This document shows positions 29,601 to 37,829 of a stretch of DNA of 64,000 nucleotides, in pieces. The stretch comes from an uncultured Clostridia bacterium. Its GTDB lineage: Bacteria; Bacillota; Clostridia; Christensenellales; Borkfalkiaceae. A model generated the notes under the pieces. The model saw only the letters and a list, made by a program, of their open reading frames with translations. It was not told where the DNA came from and did not search any database. How positions within the stretch are numbered: position 1 is the stretch's first letter; every line of letters begins with the position of its first letter. The position numbers and the translations under genes were made by a program. The stretch is taken from positions 199,447 to 263,446 of the forward strand of contig CAKQMB010000002.1 in assembly GCA_934254825.1 (NCBI GenBank), read 5' to 3'.

Positions 29601-29691
29601 TCGCCGTTAAAAGCGAGATAGCCGAAACGCAAAGCGAAATCGCAAGGGCGAAAGTTAAAACAAACGTAAGAATTCTTTTTATATTTTTCAT
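26668..29691 (-). CDS. Large surface protein: triple repeat, InlB-like repeat and Cys-type C-terminal anchor
   Basis: 1007 residues. Signal peptide 1-35. Three tandem units of about 168 residues start at Thr40, each opening TYDISEVY, containing ARxxxGIGSYGxFFxC and closing SDMKFRFGDxDVD. A carbohydrate-binding-like beta-sandwich (about 545-690), an Ig-like unit (PPVISAPVTEFRV), and an InlB/Flg_new-type unit (YTITYMVGYDVYETVTY) follow. Then comes a Ser/Asp/Pro-rich stalk and the tail SKGCGSNMYGIAILSILS with AMIKRKKED: a Gly-Cys motif, one membrane span and basic residues. No LPxTG is present. It lies last in the right operon, 12 bp after the phosphatase. A surface glycan-binding role is inferred. 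Confidence 0.78.
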   Translation of the reverse strand: MKNIKRILTFVLTFALAISLCVSAISLLTAKTAKADEAKTYDISEVYGGIAAGGELSMVHTTVYSGNAVNYGDTVEFEYKMRSVKNDYNHYARTAIGIGSYGIYFKCSGDTSEIWTCILTDSAMSRQASFTTVERLPFTTFNKMSLKAEKKDDSTVTLTMTYHKDGNIETVTHDFAYDAASDMKFRFGDTDVDENIMKSTKEAPNPTTYDISEVYDGIQAGQEVSARAKSKTEPFVGSAVNFGDTVKFMYKMPVPTGSNYARTAFGIGAYGVFFYCVSDPVSILAAQSLETTIKRIDNSNAPTSLREYFTEYNEITLTAKKLNDSNVVLTVTYHENDEIKTVDLTYAYVADSDMKFRFGDGDIDGVLVKSTKEAPTPETYDISEVYDIEVGEELSYVHGTKYEGKKLNYGDEVKFEYKMREIANDDGHFARSSFGIGSYGLFFYCSNDNVDVYTVNIQSSLGRLTKLTTIAHAPFAAYNKMSVKTYLVNSSTISFDLSYTDGEKITTISHNFAYDATSDMKFRFGDLNVDDVCIRSTIAPPVFGDGSFTYASYAEGVNVYGGCKLSVIASDKAAEAGVPEGFTGNVLKMSNANKPGQMDMALDFSALNYKRKYLTGLSFKVYIVSTSADNEKHPEFRIPYPGAANSWVVGGGIGANKTDEWITISLTSDQLDKICIDGYLKTVAVCLRTNAATTMYIDKIELTTIEFENEPPVISAPVTEFRVTEGAYPVPTDKIATVTDNSGEYFVSYEWSDGALDSLGRLTKGTHTCTVIASDRCDNTATLDITYIVEAEPEVALYKITFKADGMSDVVIEYCEDEIDYIELPTVPEKAHYKFTWNAFTFEMTDDQVVNGMYVPEVYTITYMVGYDVYETVTYTVENMLIDEPRVPAKKGYDGKWEEYYLNFTDVTVHAIYTRKEDKPTESDSTSESGSVKESVSESVKETESEKPNDSGKPNDSGNSSEKPNDSVSGSDSGASSKGCGSNMYGIAILSILSVAAIAMIKRKKED
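28072..29574 (-). repeat. Three tandem ~168-codon protein repeats
   Basis: Units begin at 29574, 29070 and 28557 (minus strand), spaced 168 and 171 codons. All encode TYDISEVY at the start and MKFRFGD near the end. Two shorter relatives (IGSYGxxxR...AIIN) occur in the C-terminus of the 37824-40286 phosphatase. Confidence 0.85.
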
Positions 29692-29703
29692 TTTCTTTCC
29701 CCC

Positions 29704-30831
29704 TTAGCCCAATAAAATATTTCTTATCGAAGCGATGTCTTCGTCGGTCACGCCGAGCGATTTAACAAGGCTTTCGGCTTTTTGGGCAAACGTTTCGCCC
29801 TCGTAAGCGTCCACGAAATTGTAAAAAGCGGTTATGGTGTTTACCATCTGCTTGTTTCCGTCGAGCGTTCCGCCCACGGAAAGATAGGAAAGCTCGTACT
29901 CTCTTATGAGAGCTTCTTTTTCCACTCCGCAAAGAGCTTGAAGAATAAACGAAAGAGTTCCCGTGCGGTCTCTGCCTATGGCGCAGTGGAAAATCATCGG
30001 GTAGTTGTCGGGGTTGGCGCAGGCTTTAAGCTCGTCGCGGAAAGCGTTTCTGTAAGCCTCGCTTCCGTTTACACCCGCTTCGTGTCCGTTGTAGTACGCG
30101 CCGCTGATTTTGATGATATTAACGTTTTCGCCGAACGGAGATTTTTCGATTACGTCTCCGCGAAGGTCGAGATCTGTTTTAATTCCGAGTTTTTTAACGG
30201 TTTCTTTGCCTTTTTCGGTTATGGAGTCGCCGTTCGCAGAGCGGTAAAGTATGCCGTACTTAATGGTTTTTCCGTCTTTCGTAACCGCGCCGCCGAGGTC
30301 TCTCACGTTGGAAACGCCGTCTATCGCAACGCTTCTTAAATGTCCTTCGGTTTTGAAGTTGTAAGCCTTGGAAAAGGTCTGATTTCCGTTATTGTCGGTT
30401 ACTTTTACTTTCCAGAAATAGTTCGCGTTCGGGATAAGTCCGTCTACTTCTACGAAATTTTCGAGCGTGACGAATTTCATCGCGTTCGAAAAACGAACGT
30501 TGTCGGCAAGCCATAACTCGTAATACTTCGCGTTTTCGGCTTCCCATTCGATTTTAACGCTTTTCATGGGAAGTTGTTCGCCGAGTCCGAAGAAATTTAT
30601 TCCGTAACCGGGCTTATAATTCGCGAAGTAATCGGCGACTTTTTCGTTATCGAGCGTATACGTCGATTTTTGAGTCGGGTTTTTCACCGTGATAACGTCT
30701 TCGGTTGCGGTAGTCTCGCCCGTCGGCGTGTCCGCCTTGGAGAGCGTTATGCCCGCGAAAACGCAGATAGAGACGACAATCGCAATCGTTGCGATGACGG
30801 CTGCCGATCTCAGCCATAAAGTTTTTCTCAT
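29704..30831 (-). CDS. Secreted PF13350-type phosphatase
   Basis: 375 residues from the ATG at 30831, which has AGGAGG 7 nt upstream; the longer start at 30885 has none. An N-terminal signal/anchor segment (about 5-30) with no convincing lipobox. An FN3-like unit follows (about 70-165), then the phosphatase domain: NVRDLGGAVTKDGKTIKYG, KTDLDLRG and HCAIGRDRTG with catalytic Cys283 and Arg289. It is compact, lacking the C-terminal binding modules of the other two copies. Same operon as the repeat protein downstream. Substrate unknown. Confidence 0.88.
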   Translation of the reverse strand: MRKTLWLRSAAVIATIAIVVSICVFAGITLSKADTPTGETTATEDVITVKNPTQKSTYTLDNEKVADYFANYKPGYGINFFGLGEQLPMKSVKIEWEAENAKYYELWLADNVRFSNAMKFVTLENFVEVDGLIPNANYFWKVKVTDNNGNQTFSKAYNFKTEGHLRSVAIDGVSNVRDLGGAVTKDGKTIKYGILYRSANGDSITEKGKETVKKLGIKTDLDLRGDVIEKSPFGENVNIIKISGAYYNGHEAGVNGSEAYRNAFRDELKACANPDNYPMIFHCAIGRDRTGTLSFILQALCGVEKEALIREYELSYLSVGGTLDGNKQMVNTITAFYNFVDAYEGETFAQKAESLVKSLGVTDEDIASIRNILLG

Positions 30832-30868
30832 TTTGTTTCCTCCTGTATTTAACCCGTCATTTGTGCGG

Positions 30869-30892
30869 ATATATATTGCTGACAATATATAT
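30869..30892. promoter_or_regulatory. 24-bp palindrome upstream of the phosphatase gene
   Basis: ATATATATTG-CTGA-CAATATATAT, perfect 10-bp arms, about 38 nt before the phosphatase start. It could be an operator or a leader hairpin of an internal promoter. No clear -35/-10 pair was found in the 80-bp gap. Confidence 0.5.
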
Positions 30893-30965
30893 TAACATAA
30901 AAAACGGCTTGTTTCTTGTTTTTTCATATAAATAATGTGCTTTTTTATATAATTTGTATTTAAGC

Positions 30966-32792
30966 TTATTCGCCGTCTTTTCTTTCGGACGAGCCGGGTT
31001 CCGCGCGGTACATATCAACCGTCCAGCGTTCGGCGATTTTATCGAGCTTAGCTGCCGCCGCGCAGTCGAAAAAGTCCTTTTTGACGGCTTCGTATTCTTC
31101 CCTTGTCGCCGACGGATAATAGAAATAATAATTGTCGTACAAAAGCATAAGGGGAGTTAAACGAATTTCGTCGAGCCTGCGGATAAGTTCGGTTTTCGTC
31201 TTGTCCGCGAGGTCGGTTTCGTTTATTCTGCGTTTGCCCTCGTCGATCGTTTTTAACACTTCGTATAAAAGCTCGGTCGGGTTGGCTTCGGCTTTTTCGT
31301 TGGTTCCGAACGATATGCAGGTAACGGCTTTTCCCCCTTCTTCGAGCTTTTTATAATGCTCGTGGAAAAGTGAAATCACCTTCTTCACGCTATCTCCCGC
31401 CGCGCCGTAATAAAGATCGATAAACTCGCCTATAAGTCGATTATCGTCGAGTTTCGAGTTCCACATAAGCTTTCTGTAAGCGTAAGCTCGTATCTTGTTG
31501 TGCCAGATATGCGTGCTGTCGTGCGAGCCTTGCATACAAAGATAACTTATGCCGTAATCCTTAAATCCCCGAACGTCTTCGGCGATATTGCGGAAAGAAT
31601 CGAAAAAGGAAAGATAGCGGTGAAAGTTCGCGTCGTAACCCCAGAACCAGAAGTTTTTCGCTACGACTTTCCATTCGCTCATGGATTTTCTTATGAACGC
31701 GTCCTGCTTGTCCGAGAAATAATCGTAATAGCCGTTACGGAAAAGCGCGAGCTGAATTATAAGGTTTTCGTCCGCAACGACCGTTTCGTCCAACGGCAGA
31801 AGTTTTCCGTTCTCTTGCCTTACGGGAGCTTCTTTCGCGTAGTCGTACGCGAAAGTCATGATCTTTATCCGTCTCGAACCTTTTTCGGCGAGATATTTGT
31901 TAAGCTCGCGAACCAGAACGTTACAGAACCTTATCAGAATTCCGCTTCGTTTGTATTCGGCTTCGAGCGCGCGGTTATGTTCGTCGTCGAAATAATAAGG
32001 TCCGTCTTCCTGAGTGAAGCAGAACACTTTTACGTCGGGATATTTTTCGATATCCTTTTTCATTTCGTCGATAACGATCTTCGCAACGCTTATTTCCATG
32101 CTTTCGTCGAGCTTGCCGTCGCCCGTTATGCCGTTCGTTATGTCAATCGTCGGCAGAATTTCGTTGTTTACATAAATAAACCGATAGAATTCGGGGTGAT
32201 CGTTGCCGTATTTTTCGAACGGAACGTAAAAATGAAAGTTGTGGTTTACGTTTCTGCCGTAAACGGTTTGCTTTCCGCCGTGAGCTTTATCGACTTCGGT
32301 AAACAAATCGACGGTACGCGTTCTCGCAATGTGATCCTGATCTGCGGTATCCTGGAAAGTATCGCCGAAAAGATATGTTCTCATTTCGAAATCGGGGTTT
32401 GAAACGTAATTTTCGGGCGGAAGAACGATCGAGCCGTTTTCGGGGATATATTCCGCGTCCGCGGTTAAAAATCTCACGCCGAGAAAAGTTTCTATGTAAT
32501 CGTAAACGCCGTACATAACCCCGCGGGAAGTTTTCGCCGCGACGAGAATTACGTTTTCACCCGAAACGGACAAAGAAAAACCGTCCCCGTTTGTTTCGGA
32601 AACGGCGTTTTCATAAGTCTCTTTTGTCACAGCCGCCGAAATTCCGACGGAAAAGCATGCTTTTCCGTCGGGTTCGTTCGATATTCCGAGATTTTCGCCC
32701 GTAACTTTGAAGATATATTCTTTAAGTTTTTTCGCCGAATAGAGAACGCATTCGTCCGCGTTTTCGGCTATGAGTATTTTGCTGAATTTCAT
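30966..32792 (-). CDS. DUF4838 / GH67-like N-domain protein (cytoplasmic)
   Basis: 608 residues, no signal peptide. Residues 1-125 resemble the GH67 alpha-glucuronidase N-terminal domain (KILIAENADECVLYSAKKL, AAKTSRGVMYGVYDYIETFLGVRFL). Residues about 190-500 are DUF4838 (VFCFTQEDGPYYFDDEHNRA, FWFWGYDANFHRYLSFFDSF, CMQGSHDSTHIWHNKIRAYA). An intracellular glycoside hydrolase acting on the imported sugar is the likeliest role, but unproven. It is a divergent relative of the lipoprotein at 8600-10672. In this copy the CxCxxC cluster is absent. Confidence 0.83.
   Translation of the reverse strand: MKFSKILIAENADECVLYSAKKLKEYIFKVTGENLGISNEPDGKACFSVGISAAVTKETYENAVSETNGDGFSLSVSGENVILVAAKTSRGVMYGVYDYIETFLGVRFLTADAEYIPENGSIVLPPENYVSNPDFEMRTYLFGDTFQDTADQDHIARTRTVDLFTEVDKAHGGKQTVYGRNVNHNFHFYVPFEKYGNDHPEFYRFIYVNNEILPTIDITNGITGDGKLDESMEISVAKIVIDEMKKDIEKYPDVKVFCFTQEDGPYYFDDEHNRALEAEYKRSGILIRFCNVLVRELNKYLAEKGSRRIKIMTFAYDYAKEAPVRQENGKLLPLDETVVADENLIIQLALFRNGYYDYFSDKQDAFIRKSMSEWKVVAKNFWFWGYDANFHRYLSFFDSFRNIAEDVRGFKDYGISYLCMQGSHDSTHIWHNKIRAYAYRKLMWNSKLDDNRLIGEFIDLYYGAAGDSVKKVISLFHEHYKKLEEGGKAVTCISFGTNEKAEANPTELLYEVLKTIDEGKRRINETDLADKTKTELIRRLDEIRLTPLMLLYDNYYFYYPSATREEYEAVKKDFFDCAAAAKLDKIAERWTVDMYRAEPGSSERKDGE
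31430..31443 (+). repeat. 14-mer CTATAAGTCGATTA, copy 1 (inside DUF4838 gene)
   Basis: Lies in coding sequence; read on the gene strand it encodes N-R-L-I-G. Other copies: 37816, 45489, 49492, 52103, 55020 and 60734. Confidence 0.8.
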
Positions 32793-32809
32793 AAAATCCT
32801 TTTGTTGCT

Positions 32810-32924
32810 ATGCCGGACAAGACACGCGAACGGGTTAATACTTAATGTATAAGCCGCGAGCGTAACGACGTATTAGTCAAAAATTCGCCGTCAGACCATG
32901 GTTCGTATTATTCTTGTCCGGCAT
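32810..32924. repeat. Hairpin repeat element A
   Basis: 115 bp between two genes of the right operon, bounded by perfect 12-bp inverted ends ATGCCGGACAAG / CTTGTCCGGCAT. The right 35 bp recur at the end of element B, and the centre (TATAAGCCGCGAGCGTAACG) recurs in element C at 53.6 kb. Confidence 0.8.
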
Positions 32925-32941
32925 CGGTGCGGCTGAAATTT

Positions 32942-34504
32942 TCAGGCAAGAACGATAAGCGCGCCTTCGCCCGCGTCGAGCGTGAGCGGAATACTTCCGC
33001 CTACGACGTCCGCCGTTTCGCCTCTCTGAATTACCGTGTATCTGTAATCGTTTTTATCGAACGAAAGAGTGACGTTTGCTTTTGTCGTTCTGCTGTAATT
33101 CACGACGTAAAGCGCGGTTTTGCCCTTATAATTGAAGCAGCCCACGATAGAGTCGTCGCCCGAAATCGATTTAAGCTGACGATAATCTCCCGCCGCAACG
33201 ATGTCGTCGGTCGGTTTGCCTTTGGTGATGATCGCGTTGATCGCCTTGTCTCCGTGAACGAGAATTTTCTCGGACGAGGAGTGCATAAGATATTCGTCCA
33301 CCGCCTGAACCTGCGTGTTCGCGCGCTTGGCGTAATAATACCAGCGGGTAAGGTTGCCGTCCGCGCCGATAAGTCCGTTACGGTTGGTGAAATCGTAAGT
33401 GCCGCCCGTCGCGTAAGAGAAGTGGAAAGGCTGGATAAGGGGGAAGTACTGAATAGCCTTGGCTCCGTAGCAAAGAGCCATATTCACGTCGTACAAAAGC
33501 TCGCCTTCGGAAGGGTACGGATCTTTCGATTCGAACCATTGTTCTTCGTCGTTCCATTGTCCGCCGGCTTGAAGCATTCTCCAAAAAGGTACGCCGTATT
33601 GCTTGGAATACGATCTGTACTGAGCGAGAATGTTATACATAAGCGAAGTTAAAACGTCTTCGGAAGTTTCCGCGGAAATATACGGATATTGCGTTGCCGA
33701 AAGCATTTTCGGTTTGGCGATTTCGAAAATCTCTTTTATATACTCTTCGAACTCCATAGGACTCGAATATCCCCAGAAGTTGTCTTCGCCCGCCCAGTAG
33801 CCGCGCGCGTTCATATACATATCGAGACCTTTGGCGTTGGAAGCCGAATAGAACGCGTCCGAGAACACTCCGATATTGTCGAGCTGAGCGGTGAACGGTT
33901 CGTCGTAAGAATGAAGCCCTAAAAAGCTCTTTCTCGTTCCGTTTTCGGAAAGTTCGTCGATAATGTTTTCGAGAATTTTCTGACCCTGAGTCGTGCCGAG
34001 AGTCATATCTTCGAGCGGATAATCTTCGGTATGCGAGCCGAGCTGATTCATAACCCAATAGCTGTCGACGAAATAGCCGATATTGTACTTTTCGCAAAGG
34101 TCGAGCGATTTATGAATATTCGTGTTCGCAGAACCGTAAGAATGTCTGTCCACCGAGTATACGAACATATTTATGCCCGCTTCGCTTAAAACTTCGTAGT
34201 AATAATCGGTTAAAAAGTCGGGCGAGGGGTTGCCTTCCACGCTTCCGCCCGAAGCGTAAGGCGCGTAAAATCCGCCGATAGGCATAACGTCGCTTCCGCC
34301 CATTATTTCATAGGAAAGAGCGTAAACTTCGTTTTCCGCGATCGCGTCGCTTTCGGTGTAGCTCATTCCGTCGGTATAAAGCTTTACGGTGTTTGCGGGC
34401 AGGTTCCCGGACGAACTGTCGCTGTCGGGCGTTTTTCCGCACGAAGCGCAGGCAAAAGTAGTGACACCCGCAAGCAGAAGGGCTAAAAGTTTTTTATTCT
34501 TCAT
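32942..34504 (-). CDS. Secreted lipoprotein, TIM-barrel glycoside-hydrolase-like
   Basis: 520 residues. Lipobox-like FACASC (Cys19 or Cys22). The body looks like a (beta/alpha)8 hydrolase of unassigned family: MPIGGFYAPYASGG near 75, GINMFVYSVDRHSYG, GLHSYDEPFTAQ near 200 (an Asp-Glu-Pro turn that could hold the acid/base), GVPFWRMLQAGGQWND near 305 and GAKAIQYFPLIQPFHFS near 350. The C-terminal 100 residues are a beta-sandwich. It overlaps the upstream gene by 11 bp. An extracellular hydrolase for the locus's glycan is inferred; family assignment needs a profile search. Confidence 0.68.
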   Translation of the reverse strand: MKNKKLLALLLAGVTTFACASCGKTPDSDSSSGNLPANTVKLYTDGMSYTESDAIAENEVYALSYEIMGGSDVMPIGGFYAPYASGGSVEGNPSPDFLTDYYYEVLSEAGINMFVYSVDRHSYGSANTNIHKSLDLCEKYNIGYFVDSYWVMNQLGSHTEDYPLEDMTLGTTQGQKILENIIDELSENGTRKSFLGLHSYDEPFTAQLDNIGVFSDAFYSASNAKGLDMYMNARGYWAGEDNFWGYSSPMEFEEYIKEIFEIAKPKMLSATQYPYISAETSEDVLTSLMYNILAQYRSYSKQYGVPFWRMLQAGGQWNDEEQWFESKDPYPSEGELLYDVNMALCYGAKAIQYFPLIQPFHFSYATGGTYDFTNRNGLIGADGNLTRWYYYAKRANTQVQAVDEYLMHSSSEKILVHGDKAINAIITKGKPTDDIVAAGDYRQLKSISGDDSIVGCFNYKGKTALYVVNYSRTTKANVTLSFDKNDYRYTVIQRGETADVVGGSIPLTLDAGEGALIVLA

Positions 34505-36242
34505 CTTTTTTCCTCCTTAAAAGTATTCCCGCGGGGAGAAGAACGAGCATTGCCGCGCCCGCGCCTAGACTTACGCTTAAAGAAGAGTTGCAGCCTTTCG
34601 CCGAAACGGTCATTTCCGCGTTGTTCGAGGGGACGTTTGCGGTGTTTTGCGCGTTTTGTCCGTTCGAACCGTTGTTTTTAAGCTTTTCGCCCAGAAGATC
34701 GCTTTTATCGGGGTTGGTCTTATAGTCGAAATCGGGAGTCTTATCTCTTATATTGCTCTTGTATCCGGGAGTTTCGGCAACCTTTTTCGCCGCGTCGTTA
34801 TCGGTGTTTTTGATGCTGAAATTATCGATTTTGAAGTTCGCCACCGACTGATAGTTAAGTCCTTTCGGGTTGAGAGTCGTATCGCCCCAGGTGAATATTC
34901 TCACATACCCCGTGCGGACGGTGCCGAGATCGTAGGAGTAGTAAGGCGTTCCCCAGTCCTCGTCGCCGTCAAGACGGTAATAAAGTTCGATAAGACCGTC
35001 CGTCATAGTGAATTTAACGTTCACGGTGTTACCGTTTACGTCATGTTTGTTCCAGAGACTGAACGATTTGCCGTTCGCGCCGTACATAGGCTGAACGTCT
35101 CTCGCGTTGCCGTTTTCCCAGGTAACGTATCTGGGATTTTCCCACGGTTTCGTGTGGTCTTCGCCGTAAGGCGGAGTGGAGTAGATCGGCACGCCCTCGA
35201 ATTGAAGCCAGCTCGTAAGAGGAACTGTCGCGTCCGCCGAAAGGTCGACCGAGTCGACGCCGAAAGCTATTCCGAACCAGTTGCTGATAAGCTTCGTCGG
35301 TTCGCCGTTTTCATTGAATTCCGCTTCGTTGTAAAGGTCGGAAATGTCGAAAGTAAGCTCGAAGTTGGAGTACTGATATCTCGTGGAGAAGTACGCTCCC
35401 GCGGTGTTTTTGAACACGAGCTTGCCGTCTTCGACCGAAAGGGAAGAAGGGTTCATCGGCGAAGCCTTGCTTTGCGATGCGAACACGTTTGCGTTGTAGC
35501 CGTTCTCGAAAGTCTCGACGTAATCGATCGTTTCGGGCGCGTCGTATTTATAGCTTATAACTTCCGCGTCCGAAAGAACTACGCTGTTTTTCCCTTCCGA
35601 GCAGAACGAAACGTAACCCGAAGCGTCGTTTACGGATCTGTTGGAAACATAAGCGTCGCCGTTGATTTTAACGGTGAGTTTGTTGTCGGTCGTGACGGAA
35701 ACGTCGAGCGAAATATCTTTGCCGAGGTTAAGCGCGCCGAATTTTTGTTTTTTGTAAACGGCGGATTGATTTCCGTTTTCGTCGTAATAATTCACGCCGA
35801 CATAAAATCCGTCGTCATAAGTGAATTCCACGTCGAACGAGTTTGCCGCGCCGATATAATCTTTAACGTTTTTCAAGCCGAAGCAGACCGAATATTTTCC
35901 GTCCGTCGCAATGCTTTTCACGTTAAGCGTAAGGCTCATCTTGAAAAGATCCGGAACGCCGTATTCTTTAAGGTTTCTTATTTTGGATTTCGCGAACAGC
36001 GAGGACAATCCCGCGTCGGTTCCGAAAATCGCCTTGCCGTCCTTTGCCGTAACGTCGCCCGTTATGAAAAACGTACCCGTGCTTATTCCCGTTTTCGTTA
36101 CAGAAGCTTCGGAAACGACATAAACTTTCGAAGAACCCGCGTTCGCTACGATCGCGTTTTCTCTTATCGCGTTTATTGCCGAGCCCGCGGCGACGGAAAG
36201 AACCGCCGCGGCTGCTATTATTCTGATTTTATTTTTACGCAT
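34494..36242 (-). CDS. Surface protein with two LamG-like domains and Cys-type C-terminal anchor
   Basis: 582 residues. Signal peptide about 1-36. Two concanavalin/LamG-like beta-sandwiches: residues about 40-230 (DISLDVSVTTDNKLTVKINGD) and about 245-465 (NYNANVFASQ region to RTGYVRIFTWGD). A polar linker precedes the tail SAKGCNSSLSVSLGAG, one hydrophobic span and RRKKDEE. This tail parallels the one at 26668-29691. It overlaps the binding-protein gene by 8 bp and the next gene by 11 bp, so translation is coupled. A glycan-binding surface role is inferred. Confidence 0.72.
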   Translation of the reverse strand: MRKNKIRIIAAAAVLSVAAGSAINAIRENAIVANAGSSKVYVVSEASVTKTGISTGTFFITGDVTAKDGKAIFGTDAGLSSLFAKSKIRNLKEYGVPDLFKMSLTLNVKSIATDGKYSVCFGLKNVKDYIGAANSFDVEFTYDDGFYVGVNYYDENGNQSAVYKKQKFGALNLGKDISLDVSVTTDNKLTVKINGDAYVSNRSVNDASGYVSFCSEGKNSVVLSDAEVISYKYDAPETIDYVETFENGYNANVFASQSKASPMNPSSLSVEDGKLVFKNTAGAYFSTRYQYSNFELTFDISDLYNEAEFNENGEPTKLISNWFGIAFGVDSVDLSADATVPLTSWLQFEGVPIYSTPPYGEDHTKPWENPRYVTWENGNARDVQPMYGANGKSFSLWNKHDVNGNTVNVKFTMTDGLIELYYRLDGDEDWGTPYYSYDLGTVRTGYVRIFTWGDTTLNPKGLNYQSVANFKIDNFSIKNTDNDAAKKVAETPGYKSNIRDKTPDFDYKTNPDKSDLLGEKLKNNGSNGQNAQNTANVPSNNAEMTVSAKGCNSSLSVSLGAGAAMLVLLPAGILLRRKKDEE

Positions 36243-37755
36243 TTTTACTCCAATCGTTCCAGTTTTTATTTACGGTGCCGGTGAGCTGTTCCCAAAGTCT
36301 GTCCGCGCCCTTGTAATCGTTCGGGTTGGAAGCGATGAGAGCCTGGCAGTAGTAGAGGTTTACAAGCTGGTTGATGCTGGCGTTGGTGAACAAGGTGGAC
36401 TTGGTCATCGTGTTCGTAACCGCCGTAAGTTCCTTGGAGAAATCGAACTGAGCTTTTGCCCAGGCGGAAAGCGAGGAAGCGTCGAACAAAGACTCGTCGG
36501 AAAGTTTTACCGCGGAAGGAAGTTTAACCGTTTCCATAAACGTCTTCGTTCCTTTGTCGGAATAGAAGTATTTAAGGAAAGCTTTCGCGCCGTCGATGGC
36601 GTTGGAGTATTCGGGAATGAAAACGTATTGTTCGGACGCGTTGTTATACATAACGTTGCGCGCTTCTTTTATTCTCGCAAAGTCCGCAGCGGAGCAGAGT
36701 TCGCTCGACTCTTTGCCTTCGTCCGCTTCCGCGACGATTTTCGAAAGAGTCGCGTCGCTCATGTTTTTATCTTCGAGTTTGTTTACGATAGAACTTATAA
36801 CGGGGAGTTTCATCATAACGAAGTTGTCTTTCGTTCCCGTCGATTCGTTCATGAGCCAGCTTCCGTTAACGGTAAGAACGGATTCGCCTTTGAGATACTG
36901 AGACTGTACTTTCGTGAAGTATTGGCTTGTGCAGTCGCTATGCGAGTTGGTGGGCGTGATAATCTTTTCGAAAACTTTCAGAGCTTCGTATCTGCCGTCT
37001 TTTGCGAGAAGCACGTCTTTGGACGGAGTGTTTCCGTTCGCGTCTTTCAAAGCGAGCATCGTGTTGTTGTAGTAATCTATTCCGTCGTACTGAGCTTCCC
37101 AACCGAAAAGCGCGTAGTTGAGATAACCGTTGTTGTACTGATCGTTATAGAAAAGCCAGGCAGTTTTGTCGTCTCCTTCAAGCTCGGTAACAAGCGTTTC
37201 GAGTTCGTCGGTAGTGTTGGGAACTTTGTATTTAACGCCGTCGATAACGTCCGCGTCGTAAACTATCGAACACCAGCCGTTTCCGTAGGTGAGGAAGTTG
37301 GTCGTTCCGTCCGCGTTTTTAACGCCGTTTAAAATATAATCGTAATATTTTTCTCTTATCGTAACGTTTTCGCCGTCCGCTTTGCTGTCTAAAACGTCGT
37401 CGAGCTTAATAAACTGTTTGTTGTACTGGTTGGTGTTGAGCATCGTGAAGTAAAGGTCGTAGGTGTTCGCCTGACCCATATCGAGGCTCTTTATTATCGT
37501 GCTTGCACTCTGGTCCGAGTCGAGCTTAGCGGTGTAAGTGGACTGAGAAGCGTTGAAATCGGCTACGATTTTCTGCATGAAATCGAGTCTGTAACCCGAG
37601 TTCCAGTAATAAATCTGAACCTCGTTCGTGTCGCCCTGATTTGCGCTGCTCCCTTTGTCGGGGCTTTCTCCGTTGCCGCCGCCGCAAGCCGCGAATGCCG
37701 AAACGCTCATAACGAGCGCGGCGAGAAGCGTAATAGTCTTTTTTAACTTTTTCAT
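36235..37755 (-). CDS. ABC transporter sugar-binding lipoprotein
   Basis: 506 residues. Lipobox AFAAC gives Cys24. Family-1 solute-binding fold: EVQIYYWNSGYRLDFMQKIVADF, GNGWCSIVYDADV, and VLTVNGSWLMNE, the usual interior strand of maltodextrin-type binding proteins. It is the binding partner of the two permeases at 40319-42176, from which it is separated by the phosphatase gene, an unusual order. An AGGAG lies 7 nt before the ATG. Confidence 0.92.
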   Translation of the reverse strand: MKKLKKTITLLAALVMSVSAFAACGGGNGESPDKGSSANQGDTNEVQIYYWNSGYRLDFMQKIVADFNASQSTYTAKLDSDQSASTIIKSLDMGQANTYDLYFTMLNTNQYNKQFIKLDDVLDSKADGENVTIREKYYDYILNGVKNADGTTNFLTYGNGWCSIVYDADVIDGVKYKVPNTTDELETLVTELEGDDKTAWLFYNDQYNNGYLNYALFGWEAQYDGIDYYNNTMLALKDANGNTPSKDVLLAKDGRYEALKVFEKIITPTNSHSDCTSQYFTKVQSQYLKGESVLTVNGSWLMNESTGTKDNFVMMKLPVISSIVNKLEDKNMSDATLSKIVAEADEGKESSELCSAADFARIKEARNVMYNNASEQYVFIPEYSNAIDGAKAFLKYFYSDKGTKTFMETVKLPSAVKLSDESLFDASSLSAWAKAQFDFSKELTAVTNTMTKSTLFTNASINQLVNLYYCQALIASNPNDYKGADRLWEQLTGTVNKNWNDWSKNA

Positions 37756-37815
37756 AATTTTACTCCTTTTGTTTTTGATTGTTTTTTATATTTGATCGTG
37801 GGCAAAAAGTTTATT

Positions 37816-37829
37816 TAATCGACTTATAG
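37816..37829 (-). repeat. 14-mer CTATAAGTCGATTA, copy 2
   Basis: Minus orientation, overlapping the stop codon of the phosphatase gene at 37824. Confidence 0.8.

Noticed and set aside
34647..36284. 545-codon open frame on the plus strand
   Set aside because: It is the mirror of the surface-protein gene on the minus strand; no RBS, Arg/Val-rich shadow composition, no family features.
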